From positions 1 to 17,187 of the forward strand of contig CALBUB010000051.1 of assembly GCA_937967955.1 (NCBI GenBank): a stretch of DNA of 17,187 nucleotides, in the 5' to 3' direction. The DNA comes from an uncultured Bacillota bacterium (GTDB lineage Bacteria; Bacillota; Clostridia; Tissierellales; Tepidimicrobiaceae). Shown piece by piece: positions 1-8,030 of the stretch. The notes beneath the pieces are model-generated. The model was not told where the DNA came from, searched no databases, and saw only the letters and a program-made list of their open reading frames with translations. Both the position numbers and the translations under genes were made by a program. How positions within the stretch are numbered: the first letter of the stretch is position 1; every line of letters begins with the position of its first letter.

Positions 1-743
1 TATATCTTCACCTCATATTTTTCCTTTAACTCATGGGTTGCCTCATCAAATTTTTCCCTTTGTTTTAAGTCAATTAAATGGTTTTGTATCTGCTCTTTTA
101 CTTCCTCTAATGGACTTATTGCAGCTTCTTTTCTACTTACTAACTTTATTATATGATAGCCAAATTGGGTTTTTATTGGTTCACTTATTTGACCTTCTTC
201 CATAGAAAAAGCTGCCTCTTCAAATTCCTGTACCATCTGGCCTCTTGGAAATTCTCCTAAATCTCCTCCCCTTTCTTTTGAAGGACAGTTGGAATATTTT
301 TTAGCTGCTTCTTCAAAGGCCATTCCATTATTTATTTCTTCAAGTATACTATTTGCATCTTCTTCGCTATCTACAAGTATATGGCTTGCTCTAACCATCT
401 CAGGGGTTTTAAAGTTTTCTTGCTTGCTCATGTAGAAAGCTTTTATTTCTTCTTCTTTCACCTCTACAGCTGACAATAGCTTGTTAACTGTATACTGGAT
501 TAGTACTTGCTTCTTTATTTTTTCTAATTGTTCAATAAATTCCTCTTCCTTATCTAAACCTTCAGCAATTGCTTGTGAATAGAAAAGCTCCTGGTTAACA
601 AGTTCTTTTACTAAATTTTTTATCCCCTCTGGTGTTCTAAACTGCATAGCTACCTGTGGAGATAGTTGATTAAGAAAATTGTATGCATCTTGTTCAGTGA
701 TATTTCTGCCATCTACTGTGGCCAATACTTTGTTATCATTCAT
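1..743 (-). CDS. Cytosolic parvulin-type peptidyl-prolyl isomerase (3' end at window edge)
   Basis: Predicted to catalyse cis-trans isomerisation of peptidyl-prolyl bonds during protein folding. I translated 247 codons from ATG at 743; the last two bases in the window read TA, so the stop (TAA/TAG) probably lies exactly at the edge and the protein is about 247 aa. Residues 1-110 form a SurA/trigger-like helical region and 115-205 a rotamase (parvulin) domain with the hallmarks RASHILV (118-124, His121), RGGDLG (158-163) and KTQFGYHIIK (191-200, His197). There is no signal peptide or membrane segment, so it should act in the cytosol, unlike the anchored paralogue at 1450-2334. The Shine-Dalgarno AAGGAG lies 9 bases before ATG. 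It follows mgsA by 78 bases on the same strand; a TTGACA at 800-805 suggests its own promoter, but the -10 is poor. Confidence 0.88.
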   Translation of the reverse strand, partial: MNDNKVLATVDGRNITEQDAYNFLNQLSPQVAMQFRTPEGIKNLVKELVNQELFYSQAIAEGLDKEEEFIEQLEKIKKQVLIQYTVNKLLSAVEVKEEEIKAFYMSKQENFKTPEMVRASHILVDSEEDANSILEEINNGMAFEEAAKKYSNCPSKERGGDLGEFPRGQMVQEFEEAAFSMEEGQISEPIKTQFGYHIIKLVSRKEAAISPLEEVKEQIQNHLIDLKQREKFDEATHELKEKYEVKI

Positions 744-821
744 AGTCCTATTCTCCTTTATTTTTTAGTCTATTAGAAGTTATCATATTGTTCTTTAGTT
801 GTCAAACCATAAATTTGTCTA

Positions 822-1268
822 TTAATAATCTATTACCTTTCTATAATATTCACTTTCCATTAAGGGAGAGGCTAAAAGAAAATCTGCTGTAGAATAGTTG
901 GTGGCCACAGGTATATCATATAAGGAACCTATGCGTAAAAGAGCCTTCACATCTGGATCATGGGGTTGAGCCTCTAAGGGATCCCAAAAAAATATCATAA
1001 AGTCGATTTTTCCTTCAGCTATACGTGCACCAATTTGCTGGTCTCCTCCCAAAGGCCCTGATTTAAAAGCCCTTACTGGCAAACCAACTTTTTCACTTAT
1101 TAAAGAAGCAGTTGTTCCTGTACCATATAAGAAGTGTCTACTAAGTCTATCTTTGTTATTCTTTACCCATTCAAGTAGTTCATCCTTTTTATTATCATGG
1201 GCAATTAGAGCAATATGCTTTTTCTTTCCCATTTTTACCTTTACAAACTTATTATATTTCTTATTCAT
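822..1268 (-). CDS. mgsA: Methylglyoxal synthase
   Basis: Converts dihydroxyacetone phosphate to methylglyoxal and phosphate, a cytosolic bypass of lower glycolysis that relieves sugar-phosphate stress. The 148-residue protein matches family length (E. coli 152). Visible signatures: IALIAHD (His24, Asp25), the phosphate-binding GTGTTASLI (49-57), GPLGGDQQIGA (71-81) with catalytic Asp76, FFWDPL with Asp96, and HDPDVKALLR with His103 and Asp106. These align with His19, Asp71, Asp91, His98 and Asp101 of the E. coli enzyme. The first dozen residues are Lys-rich; the start at 1268 is preferred over Met13 because AAGGAG lies 8 bases ahead of it. It is divergent from the foldase at 1450. No other glycolytic gene is adjacent. 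Confidence 0.96.
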   Translation of the reverse strand: MNKKYNKFVKVKMGKKKHIALIAHDNKKDELLEWVKNNKDRLSRHFLYGTGTTASLISEKVGLPVRAFKSGPLGGDQQIGARIAEGKIDFMIFFWDPLEAQPHDPDVKALLRIGSLYDIPVATNYSTADFLLASPLMESEYYRKVIDY

Positions 1269-1406
1269 AATAACAACTCCTTAAGTATTATATATTATTA
1301 AATTAACACAAAATGTTAGAAAAATACAAGTAGTACACAATTATAGCTTTTAAATATGTGAAATTTTAAAAATACACCAAATCTACTTAATAAAACTTAA
1401 GCAATG

Positions 1407-1415
1407 TGGTATAAT
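1407..1415 (+). promoter_or_regulatory. Extended -10 promoter for the PrsA-like gene
   Basis: TGGTATAAT is a perfect extended -10 element (TGnTATAAT), placed 35 bases before the GTG start at 1450. The -35 position, about TTAATA near 1387, is weak, as is usual for extended -10 promoters. Confidence 0.6.
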
Positions 1416-1449
1416 CTTATGGAATAACTATTAGGAAGGTGGTTAAATA

Positions 1450-2334
1450 GTGACACTAAAAGCAAACAAAAGAATTATTGCAATAATTATTGTGCTTGTA
1501 GTTATTGCTACAACTTTAATTTCTATTTTTCTCAATACCAATTCAGGAGGAAATACAGTTGCACTTGTAGGAAATGAAAAAATAACAAAGGAGCAACTGT
1601 ATGAAGCTTTAGTTGAAGCTAATGGTCAACAAATGTTGGATATGCTTATAATCAAAAAGATAATCCAATTAGAGGCAAAGAAGCATAATGTTAAAGTAAC
1701 AAAGGATGAAATACAAGCAGAACTAGATAAGACCATTGAAAACTTTGGTGGTAAGGAAACCTTTGAAAGTGCTTTACAATATTATGGTCTAACTGAAAAA
1801 AACATTAGAGAAGATATAGAAATAAATTTATATGTAAACAAACTATTAAGGCCCGAAATAGAAATAACAGAAGAGGATATGAAAAACTACTTTGAAGAAA
1901 ACAAGGATTCCTTTAAGCAAGAAGAACAAGTAAAAGCTCGTCACATATTAGTAGAAGATGAAGAAACTGCCAATGAAATCAAAGAAAAATTGGATAAGGG
2001 AGAAGACTTTGAAAAATTAGCAAAGGAATATTCTACTGATACTGATACCAAGGAAAAAGGCGGAGATTTAGGTTTCTTCTCTAAAGGGGAAATGGTGAAA
2101 GAATTCGAAGAAATCGCTTTTTCCTTAAAGGTTGGAGAAATAAGCGAGCCTGTAAAAACCCAATATGGCTATCATATAATTAAAGTGGAAGATAGGAAGG
2201 AAGAAAAAGAAGCAAATTATGAAGAAAGCAAGGAAGAAATAAAAGAAATACTATTTGAAGAAAGATTGCCAGAAGCATACCAAAATTGGATACAAGAAAA
2301 AATGGAAGAGTACAAAGTACAAACCTTCCTATAA
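1450..2334 (+). CDS. Membrane-anchored PrsA/SurA-like foldase (parvulin PPIase)
   Basis: Likely an extracytoplasmic foldase that helps secreted proteins fold outside the membrane. The 294-aa protein starts at GTG, with AGGAAGG upstream. Residues 9-28 are an uninterrupted hydrophobic anchor (AIIIVLVVIATTLISIF). No lipobox cysteine follows, so it is probably an anchored protein rather than a PrsA lipoprotein. A SurA-N-like helical region spans about 40-150 and a parvulin domain about 160-250, with RHILV (His165), KGGDLGFFSKGEM (203-215) and KTQYGYHIIK (236-245, His242). The C-terminus is rich in Glu and Lys. It closely resembles the cytosolic parvulin at 1-743. It is monocistronic between an extended -10 promoter and the terminator at 2345-2377. 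Confidence 0.9.
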   Translation: MTLKANKRIIAIIIVLVVIATTLISIFLNTNSGGNTVALVGNEKITKEQLYEALVEANGQQMLDMLIIKKIIQLEAKKHNVKVTKDEIQAELDKTIENFGGKETFESALQYYGLTEKNIREDIEINLYVNKLLRPEIEITEEDMKNYFEENKDSFKQEEQVKARHILVEDEETANEIKEKLDKGEDFEKLAKEYSTDTDTKEKGGDLGFFSKGEMVKEFEEIAFSLKVGEISEPVKTQYGYHIIKVEDRKEEKEANYEESKEEIKEILFEERLPEAYQNWIQEKMEEYKVQTFL

Positions 2335-2344
2335 AAGTGCTAAA

Positions 2345-2377
2345 ATAGATAAAAGTGGCAATGCCACTTTTATCTAT
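2345..2377. terminator. Bidirectional terminator between convergent genes
   Basis: A perfect 15-bp stem, ATAGATAAAAGTGGC at 2345-2359 and its complement at 2363-2377, has an AAT loop. The right arm contains the stop codon of the minus-strand gene at 2370. The A/T-rich outer stem supplies U-runs in both directions, so it can end both convergent transcripts. Confidence 0.8.
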
Positions 2378-2867
2378 AAATAAGCCTTTCGTCTTCTTTT
2401 AACATTACGCTGTTATTAGCTACATTAAGTATTTGTTTAGTCCTATCTCCATCTCCTAATGAATCTAGATAGACTATCTCTTCTGGTTCTATCTTTACAA
2501 TCTTGATTTCCCTTCTTTCATGTTCAAGCTGATATGGTTCAGGATGGTATTTTTTAGCCTCATCGAATAGTTGAGGATTATCAATGCTTGTAGTTGCCTT
2601 TCCGAATATTTGTACCCCTTTAATTCGCCTGTAGTCTATATAATTTGTATTTACAAGAAGGCATACATTTGGATTTTGCTCTATAGCTTTAAACTTATCC
2701 CCACCTGCTGAAAATACATAGGTTGTTAAATCATCTCCTACCACATATTGGACAGGACTGCTCCTAGGAACATCATTTAAACAGGTTCCTAAGGAACCTT
2801 CCTTATGTTCTTTTAAAAACTTCCATATTTCTTGTTTTAACTCTTCAGCTGTCATCCTATCCTTCAT
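2370..2867 (-). CDS. Pyridoxamine 5'-phosphate oxidase-like FMN-binding protein
   Basis: A 165-aa member of the FMN-binding split-barrel superfamily; the substrate cannot be read from the sequence. Seen: an N-terminal helix (about 1-22), then the barrel pattern SLGTCLNDVPRSSPVQYVV (25-43), YVFSAGGDKFKAIEQNPNVCLLV (50-72) and the strand VQIFGKATT (85-93). The segment with Lys and Asn after the first strands is where family members bind the FMN phosphate. The C-terminal IKIVKIEPEEIVYLDS is the usual last strand. The Shine-Dalgarno AGGTGG sits about 7 bases before ATG. It is a single gene sharing its terminator with the foldase. Related proteins include general stress proteins, nitroimidazole reductases and flavin reductases; I cannot choose among them. 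Confidence 0.8.
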   Translation of the reverse strand: MKDRMTAEELKQEIWKFLKEHKEGSLGTCLNDVPRSSPVQYVVGDDLTTYVFSAGGDKFKAIEQNPNVCLLVNTNYIDYRRIKGVQIFGKATTSIDNPQLFDEAKKYHPEPYQLEHERREIKIVKIEPEEIVYLDSLGDGDRTKQILNVANNSVMLKEDERLIYR

Positions 2868-3045
2868 ATATTCACCACCTATGTTGATTATATTTTATTA
2901 CTATTATTTTACATTTTAGAATAAACTATACAGCTAAAATTAAATGAAAGTCAACTGTTATAATAAATTAGGTAACAAGGATAGTCCTTATAAAATCTTA
3001 TAAATGTTTGTTATATTAGCAAAGAGAAAACTATGCCAAAATATA

Positions 3046-3080
3046 AAAAGCCTCTCCAATAAAGATTGGAAAGGCCTTTT
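3046..3080 (-). terminator. Terminator of the psuK-psuG operon
   Basis: On the minus strand an AAAAGGCC-TTTCCAAT arm pairs with ATTGGAGAGGCTTTT, with one bulge and one G-U pair and a short loop, ending in T residues. It begins one base after the psuG stop codon (3082-3084). Confidence 0.8.
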
Positions 3081-3081
3081 A

Positions 3082-4005
3082 TTAATTCCTATATAGTTTT
3101 GCCAATTCTACGGCTAATTGGCTTGCAACTTTTGCATTATTGTAGACTAGCTGAATATTTGCTTTTAAACTATCTCCTTTAGTAAGGTCTTTTACTTTAG
3201 ATAATAAGAAGGGTGTAATTTCTTTTCCTTTTACTCCCTTTTGTTCTGCTTCTTCTACAGCTTCTTCTATGGCTTTACTAATTACATTATGAGGAATTTC
3301 ATATTCTTCTGGTATTGGATTTCCAACTACCAAGCCTCCATTTAAGCCCAAATCCCATTTAGTTTTTATAGCTTTAGCCAACTCTTCAGCTGTATCCACC
3401 CTGTAGTCAACTTTAAAGCCAGAGCCTCTACTATAAAAGGCTGGCAACTCATCAGTTTTAAAACCTACTACAGGGACTCCATTGGTCTCTAAATATTCTA
3501 ATGTTAAGCCAATATCCAATATGGCTTTAGGTCCAGCACATACAACAGCTACATTAGTTGAAGCCAATTCCCGTAAGTCAGCAGAAATATCAAAAGTTTT
3601 TTCAGCTCCCCTATGGACTCCCCCAATGCCTCCTGTGGCAAATACCTTAATACCAGCTAGAGCTGCTATAATCATAGTAGCAGCCACAGTAGTACCTCCA
3701 TCTAAGCCTTTAGATACAACAAAGGGTATATCTCTTCTAGATGTTTTAACTACACCTTTAGATTTTGCCAGATATTCTAGTTCTTCCTTAGTCAATCCAA
3801 CTTTTATTCTTCCATCTAGAATTGCAATAGTAGCTGGAATAGCTCCTTCCTTTCTGATAATCTCCTCTACCTTTAAAGCTGTTTCAACATTTTCAGGATA
3901 AGGCATACCATGGGTTATTATGGTTGATTCTAGGGCTACTACAGCTTCACCCTTATTTAAAGCTTCTAATACCTCTTGTTTAATATCAAGATATTCCTTT
4001 ATCAT
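3082..4005 (-). CDS. psuG: Pseudouridine-5'-phosphate glycosidase
   Basis: Reversibly cleaves the C-C glycosidic bond of pseudouridine 5'-phosphate to uracil and ribose 5-phosphate, the second step of pseudouridine salvage in the cytosol. The 307-aa length fits the family (E. coli 312). Conserved blocks: VVALESTIITHGMPYPEN (22-39, Glu26), GLDGGTTVAATM (100-111), FATGGIGGVHRGAEKTFDIS (122-141) followed by Asp143, and CAGPKAILD (156-164) with Lys160. By position, Glu26, Asp143, Lys160 and Asn283 correspond to the E. coli Glu31, metal-binding Asp149, Schiff-base Lys166 and Asn289. Its ATG overlaps the TGA of psuK by 4 bases (ATGA), implying translational coupling. An operon terminator follows directly. 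Confidence 0.96.
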   Translation of the reverse strand: MIKEYLDIKQEVLEALNKGEAVVALESTIITHGMPYPENVETALKVEEIIRKEGAIPATIAILDGRIKVGLTKEELEYLAKSKGVVKTSRRDIPFVVSKGLDGGTTVAATMIIAALAGIKVFATGGIGGVHRGAEKTFDISADLRELASTNVAVVCAGPKAILDIGLTLEYLETNGVPVVGFKTDELPAFYSRGSGFKVDYRVDTAEELAKAIKTKWDLGLNGGLVVGNPIPEEYEIPHNVISKAIEEAVEEAEQKGVKGKEITPFLLSKVKDLTKGDSLKANIQLVYNNAKVASQLAVELAKLYRN

Positions 4006-5096
4006 ACGTTTTTCACTTCCTTCATAAGTAATTCAATATTTTTAATAGACATATTTGGACTTATAGTTTTTTCATGAGAAAGGGCAATTATTGATGCAGC
4101 TATGCCCATCCTTGCACCTTCTTCTATACTTTTATTGTTTACATGAGCATACACTAAAGCTGCCATAAAGGCATCTCCAGCTCCTGTAGCATTGACAACT
4201 TTAATAGTTGGTCCTTTTATTCTTCCACTAATATTCCCATCGTCATAATAAACTCCTTCACTTCCTAAGCTTATAAAAACTCTTCTTACTCCCTTTTTTA
4301 AGAAATATTCACTGGCTTTCTTTAAATCAGCTTCTTTTTCAATTTTTATGCCAGAAAGGATTTCTGCCTCTATCCTATTTGGTTTTATTGTGTGGAAATA
4401 TCCTATTAAATCTTTTATCTTTTTTGCCTTAGTAGAAGAAACTGTATCAAGAAAAAATTCTTTATTTTTATAGGTAGTAACCAAGTATTCAATTACATCC
4501 CTTGGTATATTAGTATCAACTACTAAAGCCAAAGCATTTTCAATGATATGACTCTTATCCTTTATAAAATCTACTGTCATCCTATCAAATAAATCCATAT
4601 GGGAAATGGCTAGAAGCATATCCCCATCTTCATCTAAAATGGATAAATAAGTAGATGTTGCTTCCCCTTCAAGTATAAGGCAGTCCTTCATGTCTATACC
4701 AGCAGCTTGGGATTCATCAATAATTTTTTTGCCTAATACATCATTACCTAATACAGATATTAACTTTACAGGTATTCCTAACCTGGTCAAGTTTTCTCCA
4801 ATATTCCGTCCTACTCCTCCTAGGGAAAACTCAACCTTTCCTGGATTTGAGTCTCTGTATATTAGGCTATTGTAGGGAAAACCTTGAATATCTACATTAG
4901 CTCCCCCAACAATTGCTACATAGGAATTGTCTTGAACTATATAACCCCTTCCCAGTATATAACCTTTTTTTATCAAATTGCTAATATGGACTGCCACAGA
5001 AGATCTAGCTATTCCTAATATTTCCGCTATTTCATTTTGGCTAATCATAGGGTTTTTCTTTATAAGCTCTAGTATTTCTTGTTCTCTATTAGTCAT
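4002..5096 (-). CDS. psuK: Pseudouridine kinase with N-terminal winged HTH (PfkB family)
   Basis: Phosphorylates pseudouridine at the 5' position to feed PsuG; the assignment to pseudouridine rests on the 4-base overlap with psuG. The 364-aa protein has two parts. Residues 1-55 are a winged helix-turn-helix (MTNREQEILELI, then QNEIAEILGIARSSVAVHI, then KKGYILGRGYIV). Residues 58-364 are a ribokinase-fold kinase with the N-terminal signature GGANVDIQG (64-72), GGVGRNIGENLTRLG (93-107) and the C-terminal VNATGAGDAFMAAL (301-314), with catalytic Asp308. The HTH-kinase fusion is known in Firmicutes and suggests that the enzyme also regulates DNA, perhaps its own operon. A TTGACA-17-TAAAAT promoter lies upstream. 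The Shine-Dalgarno is weak (GGGATAGG, close to ATG). Confidence 0.9.
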   Translation of the reverse strand: MTNREQEILELIKKNPMISQNEIAEILGIARSSVAVHISNLIKKGYILGRGYIVQDNSYVAIVGGANVDIQGFPYNSLIYRDSNPGKVEFSLGGVGRNIGENLTRLGIPVKLISVLGNDVLGKKIIDESQAAGIDMKDCLILEGEATSTYLSILDEDGDMLLAISHMDLFDRMTVDFIKDKSHIIENALALVVDTNIPRDVIEYLVTTYKNKEFFLDTVSSTKAKKIKDLIGYFHTIKPNRIEAEILSGIKIEKEADLKKASEYFLKKGVRRVFISLGSEGVYYDDGNISGRIKGPTIKVVNATGAGDAFMAALVYAHVNNKSIEEGARMGIAASIIALSHEKTISPNMSIKNIELLMKEVKNV

Positions 5097-5136
5097 CCTA
5101 TCCCAACTTTTGCTTATATTTTTAATATTTGTTTAT

Positions 5137-5165
5137 ATTTTATAATACATGAAGAATATTGTCAA
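5137..5165 (-). promoter_or_regulatory. Sigma-A promoter of psuK-psuG
   Basis: On the minus strand TTGACA (5160-5165) is followed after 17 bases by TAAAAT (5137-5142). This places a start about 35 bases before the psuK ATG. The short leader leaves room for autoregulation by the PsuK HTH. Confidence 0.6.
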
Positions 5166-5215
5166 TAATTATAAATAAAACTATCGTAAATAATATAGCC
5201 CTAAAAGACATGTTT

Positions 5216-5704
5216 TTATTCCCTAGTATGGGCAATCCTACTGGCTGCAGCTGCTGCAAGAGCTGCAACTAGATCATCTAAAAAAGTATTCACCACTTTA
5301 CCTTTTTGCGTATCCAATTTCTTTATTATTCCCTTTTTCTCCTTATCTAAATAACCATAATTGGTAAGCCCAATAGTCCCATATACATTCACTATAGATA
5401 AGGGGATTATTTCATCTATTCCATATAAGCCTTCATCCGATTCTACAATACTTTGTAAGGGCTCGGGTAATAGTTTCTTTTCTGCCAATTCATCTAATGC
5501 TATTCCTGTTAAAATTGCATGGATAATTTCTCTCTTACTAAGTACTGCCTCTACATTTTCAATACAAATTTCTAAAGTTAAATCTTCATAGTAATTTTTT
5601 TGCAACCTATATACTAATTCTCCAATATCCTTAACAGTTACCCCTCTTCTTTCTAACATTTCAACAGCTACATTTTTCAAATCCTTTTTATCGTATTCTT
5701 TCAT
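5216..5704 (-). CDS. Phosphatidylglycerophosphatase A family protein (YutG-like)
   Basis: PgpA-family proteins dephosphorylate phosphatidylglycerol phosphate in phospholipid synthesis. This 162-aa protein most resembles the Bacillus YutG branch. Seen: LERRGVTVKDIGELVYRLQ (17-35), an acidic ECGLYGIDE-type turn read here as DEGLYGIDEIIPLSIVN (90-106), YGTIGLTNYG (108-117), and the near C-terminal KVVNTFLDDLVAALAAAAAS (136-155) with the paired Asp143-Asp144 typical of PgpA. It lacks clear membrane spans, unlike E. coli PgpA, so phosphatase activity on PGP is inferred only from family. AAGGGG lies 8 bases before ATG. It stands alone, with no lipid gene beside it and no clear terminator. Confidence 0.82.
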   Translation of the reverse strand: MKEYDKKDLKNVAVEMLERRGVTVKDIGELVYRLQKNYYEDLTLEICIENVEAVLSKREIIHAILTGIALDELAEKKLLPEPLQSIVESDEGLYGIDEIIPLSIVNVYGTIGLTNYGYLDKEKKGIIKKLDTQKGKVVNTFLDDLVAALAAAAASRIAHTRE

Positions 5705-5812
5705 AAAATTCCCCTTTCTAAATACAAAATATACTTAATAATAATATTTATTTATATGTACCCGGAAGAGTTTTTTCAATTCATTTTTAATATAAAGTAA
5801 ATTATTTTCTAA

Positions 5813-5841
5813 TTGAAAATTTATTAAAGCTATGATATAAT
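5813..5841 (+). promoter_or_regulatory. Promoter of tRNA-Val
   Basis: TTGAAA (5813-5818), a 17-base spacer and TATAAT (5836-5841) with an upstream TGA extension. Transcription would start about 6 bases before the mature tRNA 5' end. Confidence 0.8.
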
Positions 5842-5853
5842 TATATAGCACAA

Positions 5854-5930
5854 GGGCGATTAGCTCAGCTGGTTAGAGTGCCACGTTGACATCGTGGAGG
5901 TCATTGGTTCGAGTCCAATATCGCCCACCA
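5854..5930 (+). tRNA. tRNA-Val (anticodon GAC)
   Basis: A complete 77-base cloverleaf. Acceptor arms GGGCGAT (5854-5860) and ATCGCCC (5920-5926) pair fully; the discriminator is A and CCA is encoded. The D arm contains TAGCTCAGCTGGTTAGAG. The anticodon stem CCACG/CGTGG encloses loop TTGACAT, giving anticodon GAC (5888-5890), which reads GUC and GUU valine codons. The T loop carries GGTTCGAGTCC. It is a solitary tRNA with its own promoter and terminator. Confidence 0.98.
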
Positions 5931-5934
5931 TAAT

Positions 5935-5969
5935 AAAGCATCTACTTTAAGTAGATGCTTTTCTTTTTT
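5935..5969. terminator. Terminator after tRNA-Val, shared with the convergent gene
   Basis: AAAGCATCTAC (5935-5945) and GTAGATGCTTT (5951-5961) form an 11-bp stem with a TTTAA loop, followed on the plus strand by TCTTTTTT. The minus-strand gene ends at 5968 and can use the same hairpin. Confidence 0.88.
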
Positions 5970-6237
5970 AGAAAATATGCCTGGTATGCTCATTATCTAA
6001 GTAGTTTACCTTAGCTGTAATCCTAACAATATCAGTATTTGGATCGTATTCAATCTTAGCATCTTCAACTCTTCCATCATCTCCTCTAAATTGGAGATAA
6101 CTTTCTAATATATTCATGGCATAATCATCAATAAACTCATCATAGTCTTCTTTATACTCATTGGCTGACATTTCCAATACAAGCTTATGTTTTTCTCCAT
6201 CAACAATCCTTCTTTCTATAACATTGTTAAAATCCAT
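5968..6237 (-). CDS. Small hypothetical protein (89 aa)
   Basis: I do not recognise the family. The chosen start is ATG at 6237 because a strong AAGGAGG lies 6 bases before it; a longer reading from ATG at 6255 would place that ribosome-binding site inside the coding region. The protein begins MDFNNVIERRIVDGEKHKLV, is acidic and soluble (YKEDYDEFIDDYAMNIL), with an alternating hydrophobic strand pattern near the end (TDIVRITAKVNYLDNEHT), compatible with a small alpha/beta fold. There are no cysteines and no membrane segment. It converges on tRNA-Val and shares its terminator, and is divergent from the FAD/Rieske gene. Confidence 0.75.
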   Translation of the reverse strand: MDFNNVIERRIVDGEKHKLVLEMSANEYKEDYDEFIDDYAMNILESYLQFRGDDGRVEDAKIEYDPNTDIVRITAKVNYLDNEHTRHIF

Positions 6238-6373
6238 TATAAGCCTCCTTTTCATTTTGATTATCTTATATATAGCTTCCCTTCTAAAAATATTTTTATG
6301 TTATTTAAAAAGTATATTAGAAGTATTTAGAGTTAAAATAACTTAGAAATATCTAATTGAAAGGAGGAAATAA

Positions 6374-7930
6374 ATGGCAGACCCTAATTTAGAAGATATG
6401 GCCTTATCCTACTGGTTAGCATCTACTCCTACTACCAACTATCCAACATTAGAAGAGGATATAGATGTAGATATAGTCATCATCGGAGGAGGGCTGGCTG
6501 GCATATCCTGTGCTTACCTTCTTCAAAAGGAAGGCTTTAATATTGCCCTTATTGAAGCTGATAAAATTTGTCAAGGAGCCACAGCCCATACAACAGCAAA
6601 GATTACTTCACAGCACCGCCTCATATATAATAAAATAAAAACCCAATTGGGGATAGAATTAGCAAAACAATATGCCCAAGCCAACGAAACAGCCATAAGA
6701 GAAATAGAAAAGCTTATAAATGAGCATAAAATAAATTGTGATTATACACTACAACCAGCCTTTGTATACACAAAAGAGGAAAAATATATAAAACAAATTG
6801 AAGCTGAAGTAAAAACAGCATCAGAATTAGGAATAAAAGCCTCCTATGTGGAAGAGATCCCCTTTCCCATACCCATTTATGCAGCTGTAAGATTTGATAA
6901 CCAAGCCCAGTTTCATCCAAGGAAATATGTACTAAGTTTAGCAAAAATTATCCATGATAACAATGTACTTATATATGAAAACACTAGAGCCGTAAATATT
7001 GAAAAGGATGGCAAATACATAATTATTACAGAAAGAGGACGGAAAATTAAGGCAGAAAGAGTAATAATTACAACCCAATATCCTTTTTATAATAAAAAAG
7101 GCATGTATTTTTCTAGACTTTACCCTAAAAGATCTTATATAATTGGAATCCGTGCAAAGGAAAAATTTCCTGGAGGCATGTATATAAATGCTGAAGAGCC
7201 GCCTAGATCTTTAAGAAGCCATAATACAGATGAGGGAGAACTCATATTGGTAGTAGGTTCTAACCATACTACAGGGCAAAAGGAAGATACGGAGAAAAAC
7301 TATGAAGAACTTATAAATTTTGCTAAGGATATTTTTACTGTAGAAAGTATTCCCTATAGGTGGTCTACTCAAGATTATACTACCCCAGATGGCATTCCTT
7401 ATATTGGTCAATTTGCTTCTGATACTCCAAATCTTTATGTGGCAACAGGCTTTCAAAAATGGGGAATGACAAATAGTATGGTAGCAGCCATGCTTATTAG
7501 GGATTTAATCCTTAAAGGAAAAAGCCAATGGCAAGATGTGTATAAGCCTTCAAGGAAAAATATTATTCCAGCTGCCAAAACCTTCCTTATAGAAAACTTG
7601 AAAGTAGCCCAAAATTTATTGGAAGGAAAAATATCTTCTTTGCCTGATAATTTAGAAGTAAAGCCTGGTGAGGCAAAAGTGGTTAAAATTAATGGCGAAA
7701 GGGTTGGTATATATAAAGACCAGGAAGGACAGTTGCACTTAGTAAATACAACTTGCCCTCATATGGGATGTGAACTAAATTGGAATAAGGCTGAAAAATC
7801 TTGGGACTGTCCCTGCCATGGTTCAAGATTTACTTACAAAGGAGAAATAATAGAAGGGCCAGCAGTTAAACCCTTAACATTTTCAAAGGATGTTAATACT
7901 ATTGAAAAGTTAATAAAGGATAAATTTTAA
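6374..7930 (+). CDS. FAD-dependent oxidoreductase with C-terminal Rieske [2Fe-2S] domain
   Basis: A 518-aa two-domain redox enzyme, like Bacillus YhfW-type proteins; its substrate is not known to me. Residues 33-62 carry a Rossmann dinucleotide fold (DIVIIGGGLAGISCAYLL, closing with LIEAD) of the DadA/glycine-oxidase superfamily, followed by a GATAHTTAKIT block (68-78). A later FAD-contact segment is TPDGIPYIGQ, then NLYVATGFQKWGMTNS. The C-terminal Rieske domain has CPHMGC (Cys461, His463, Cys466) and DCPCHGSRF (Cys479, Cys481, His482). Cluster ligands would be Cys461/His463 and Cys479/His482, with Cys466 and Cys481 positioned for the disulfide of classical high-potential Rieske proteins. 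It is cytosolic by the lack of a signal sequence. AAAGGAGG lies 6 bases before ATG. Confidence 0.92.
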   Translation: MADPNLEDMALSYWLASTPTTNYPTLEEDIDVDIVIIGGGLAGISCAYLLQKEGFNIALIEADKICQGATAHTTAKITSQHRLIYNKIKTQLGIELAKQYAQANETAIREIEKLINEHKINCDYTLQPAFVYTKEEKYIKQIEAEVKTASELGIKASYVEEIPFPIPIYAAVRFDNQAQFHPRKYVLSLAKIIHDNNVLIYENTRAVNIEKDGKYIIITERGRKIKAERVIITTQYPFYNKKGMYFSRLYPKRSYIIGIRAKEKFPGGMYINAEEPPRSLRSHNTDEGELILVVGSNHTTGQKEDTEKNYEELINFAKDIFTVESIPYRWSTQDYTTPDGIPYIGQFASDTPNLYVATGFQKWGMTNSMVAAMLIRDLILKGKSQWQDVYKPSRKNIIPAAKTFLIENLKVAQNLLEGKISSLPDNLEVKPGEAKVVKINGERVGIYKDQEGQLHLVNTTCPHMGCELNWNKAEKSWDCPCHGSRFTYKGEIIEGPAVKPLTFSKDVNTIEKLIKDKF

Positions 7931-8030
7931 TTATTTAATAATAAGGCCAAACTATCCCTGGAATATTGTATAGTAGTTTAAGCAAAAATAAAATAGCACA
8001 ACATTATAACAATTTGAAAGGGAGAAAACC

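Noticed and set aside
2868..3045. Possible small gene or riboswitch in the gap before psuG's terminator
   Set aside because: AT-rich with no credible start plus ribosome-binding site and no strong structure; nothing supported.
3482..3901. 139-codon open frame antisense to psuG
   Set aside because: psuG is a strongly conserved enzyme on the other strand; the antisense frame has no family resemblance or start signal.
5854..5930. tRNA-Val as an integration site
   Set aside because: No integrase and no duplicated 3' end of the tRNA found in the window.
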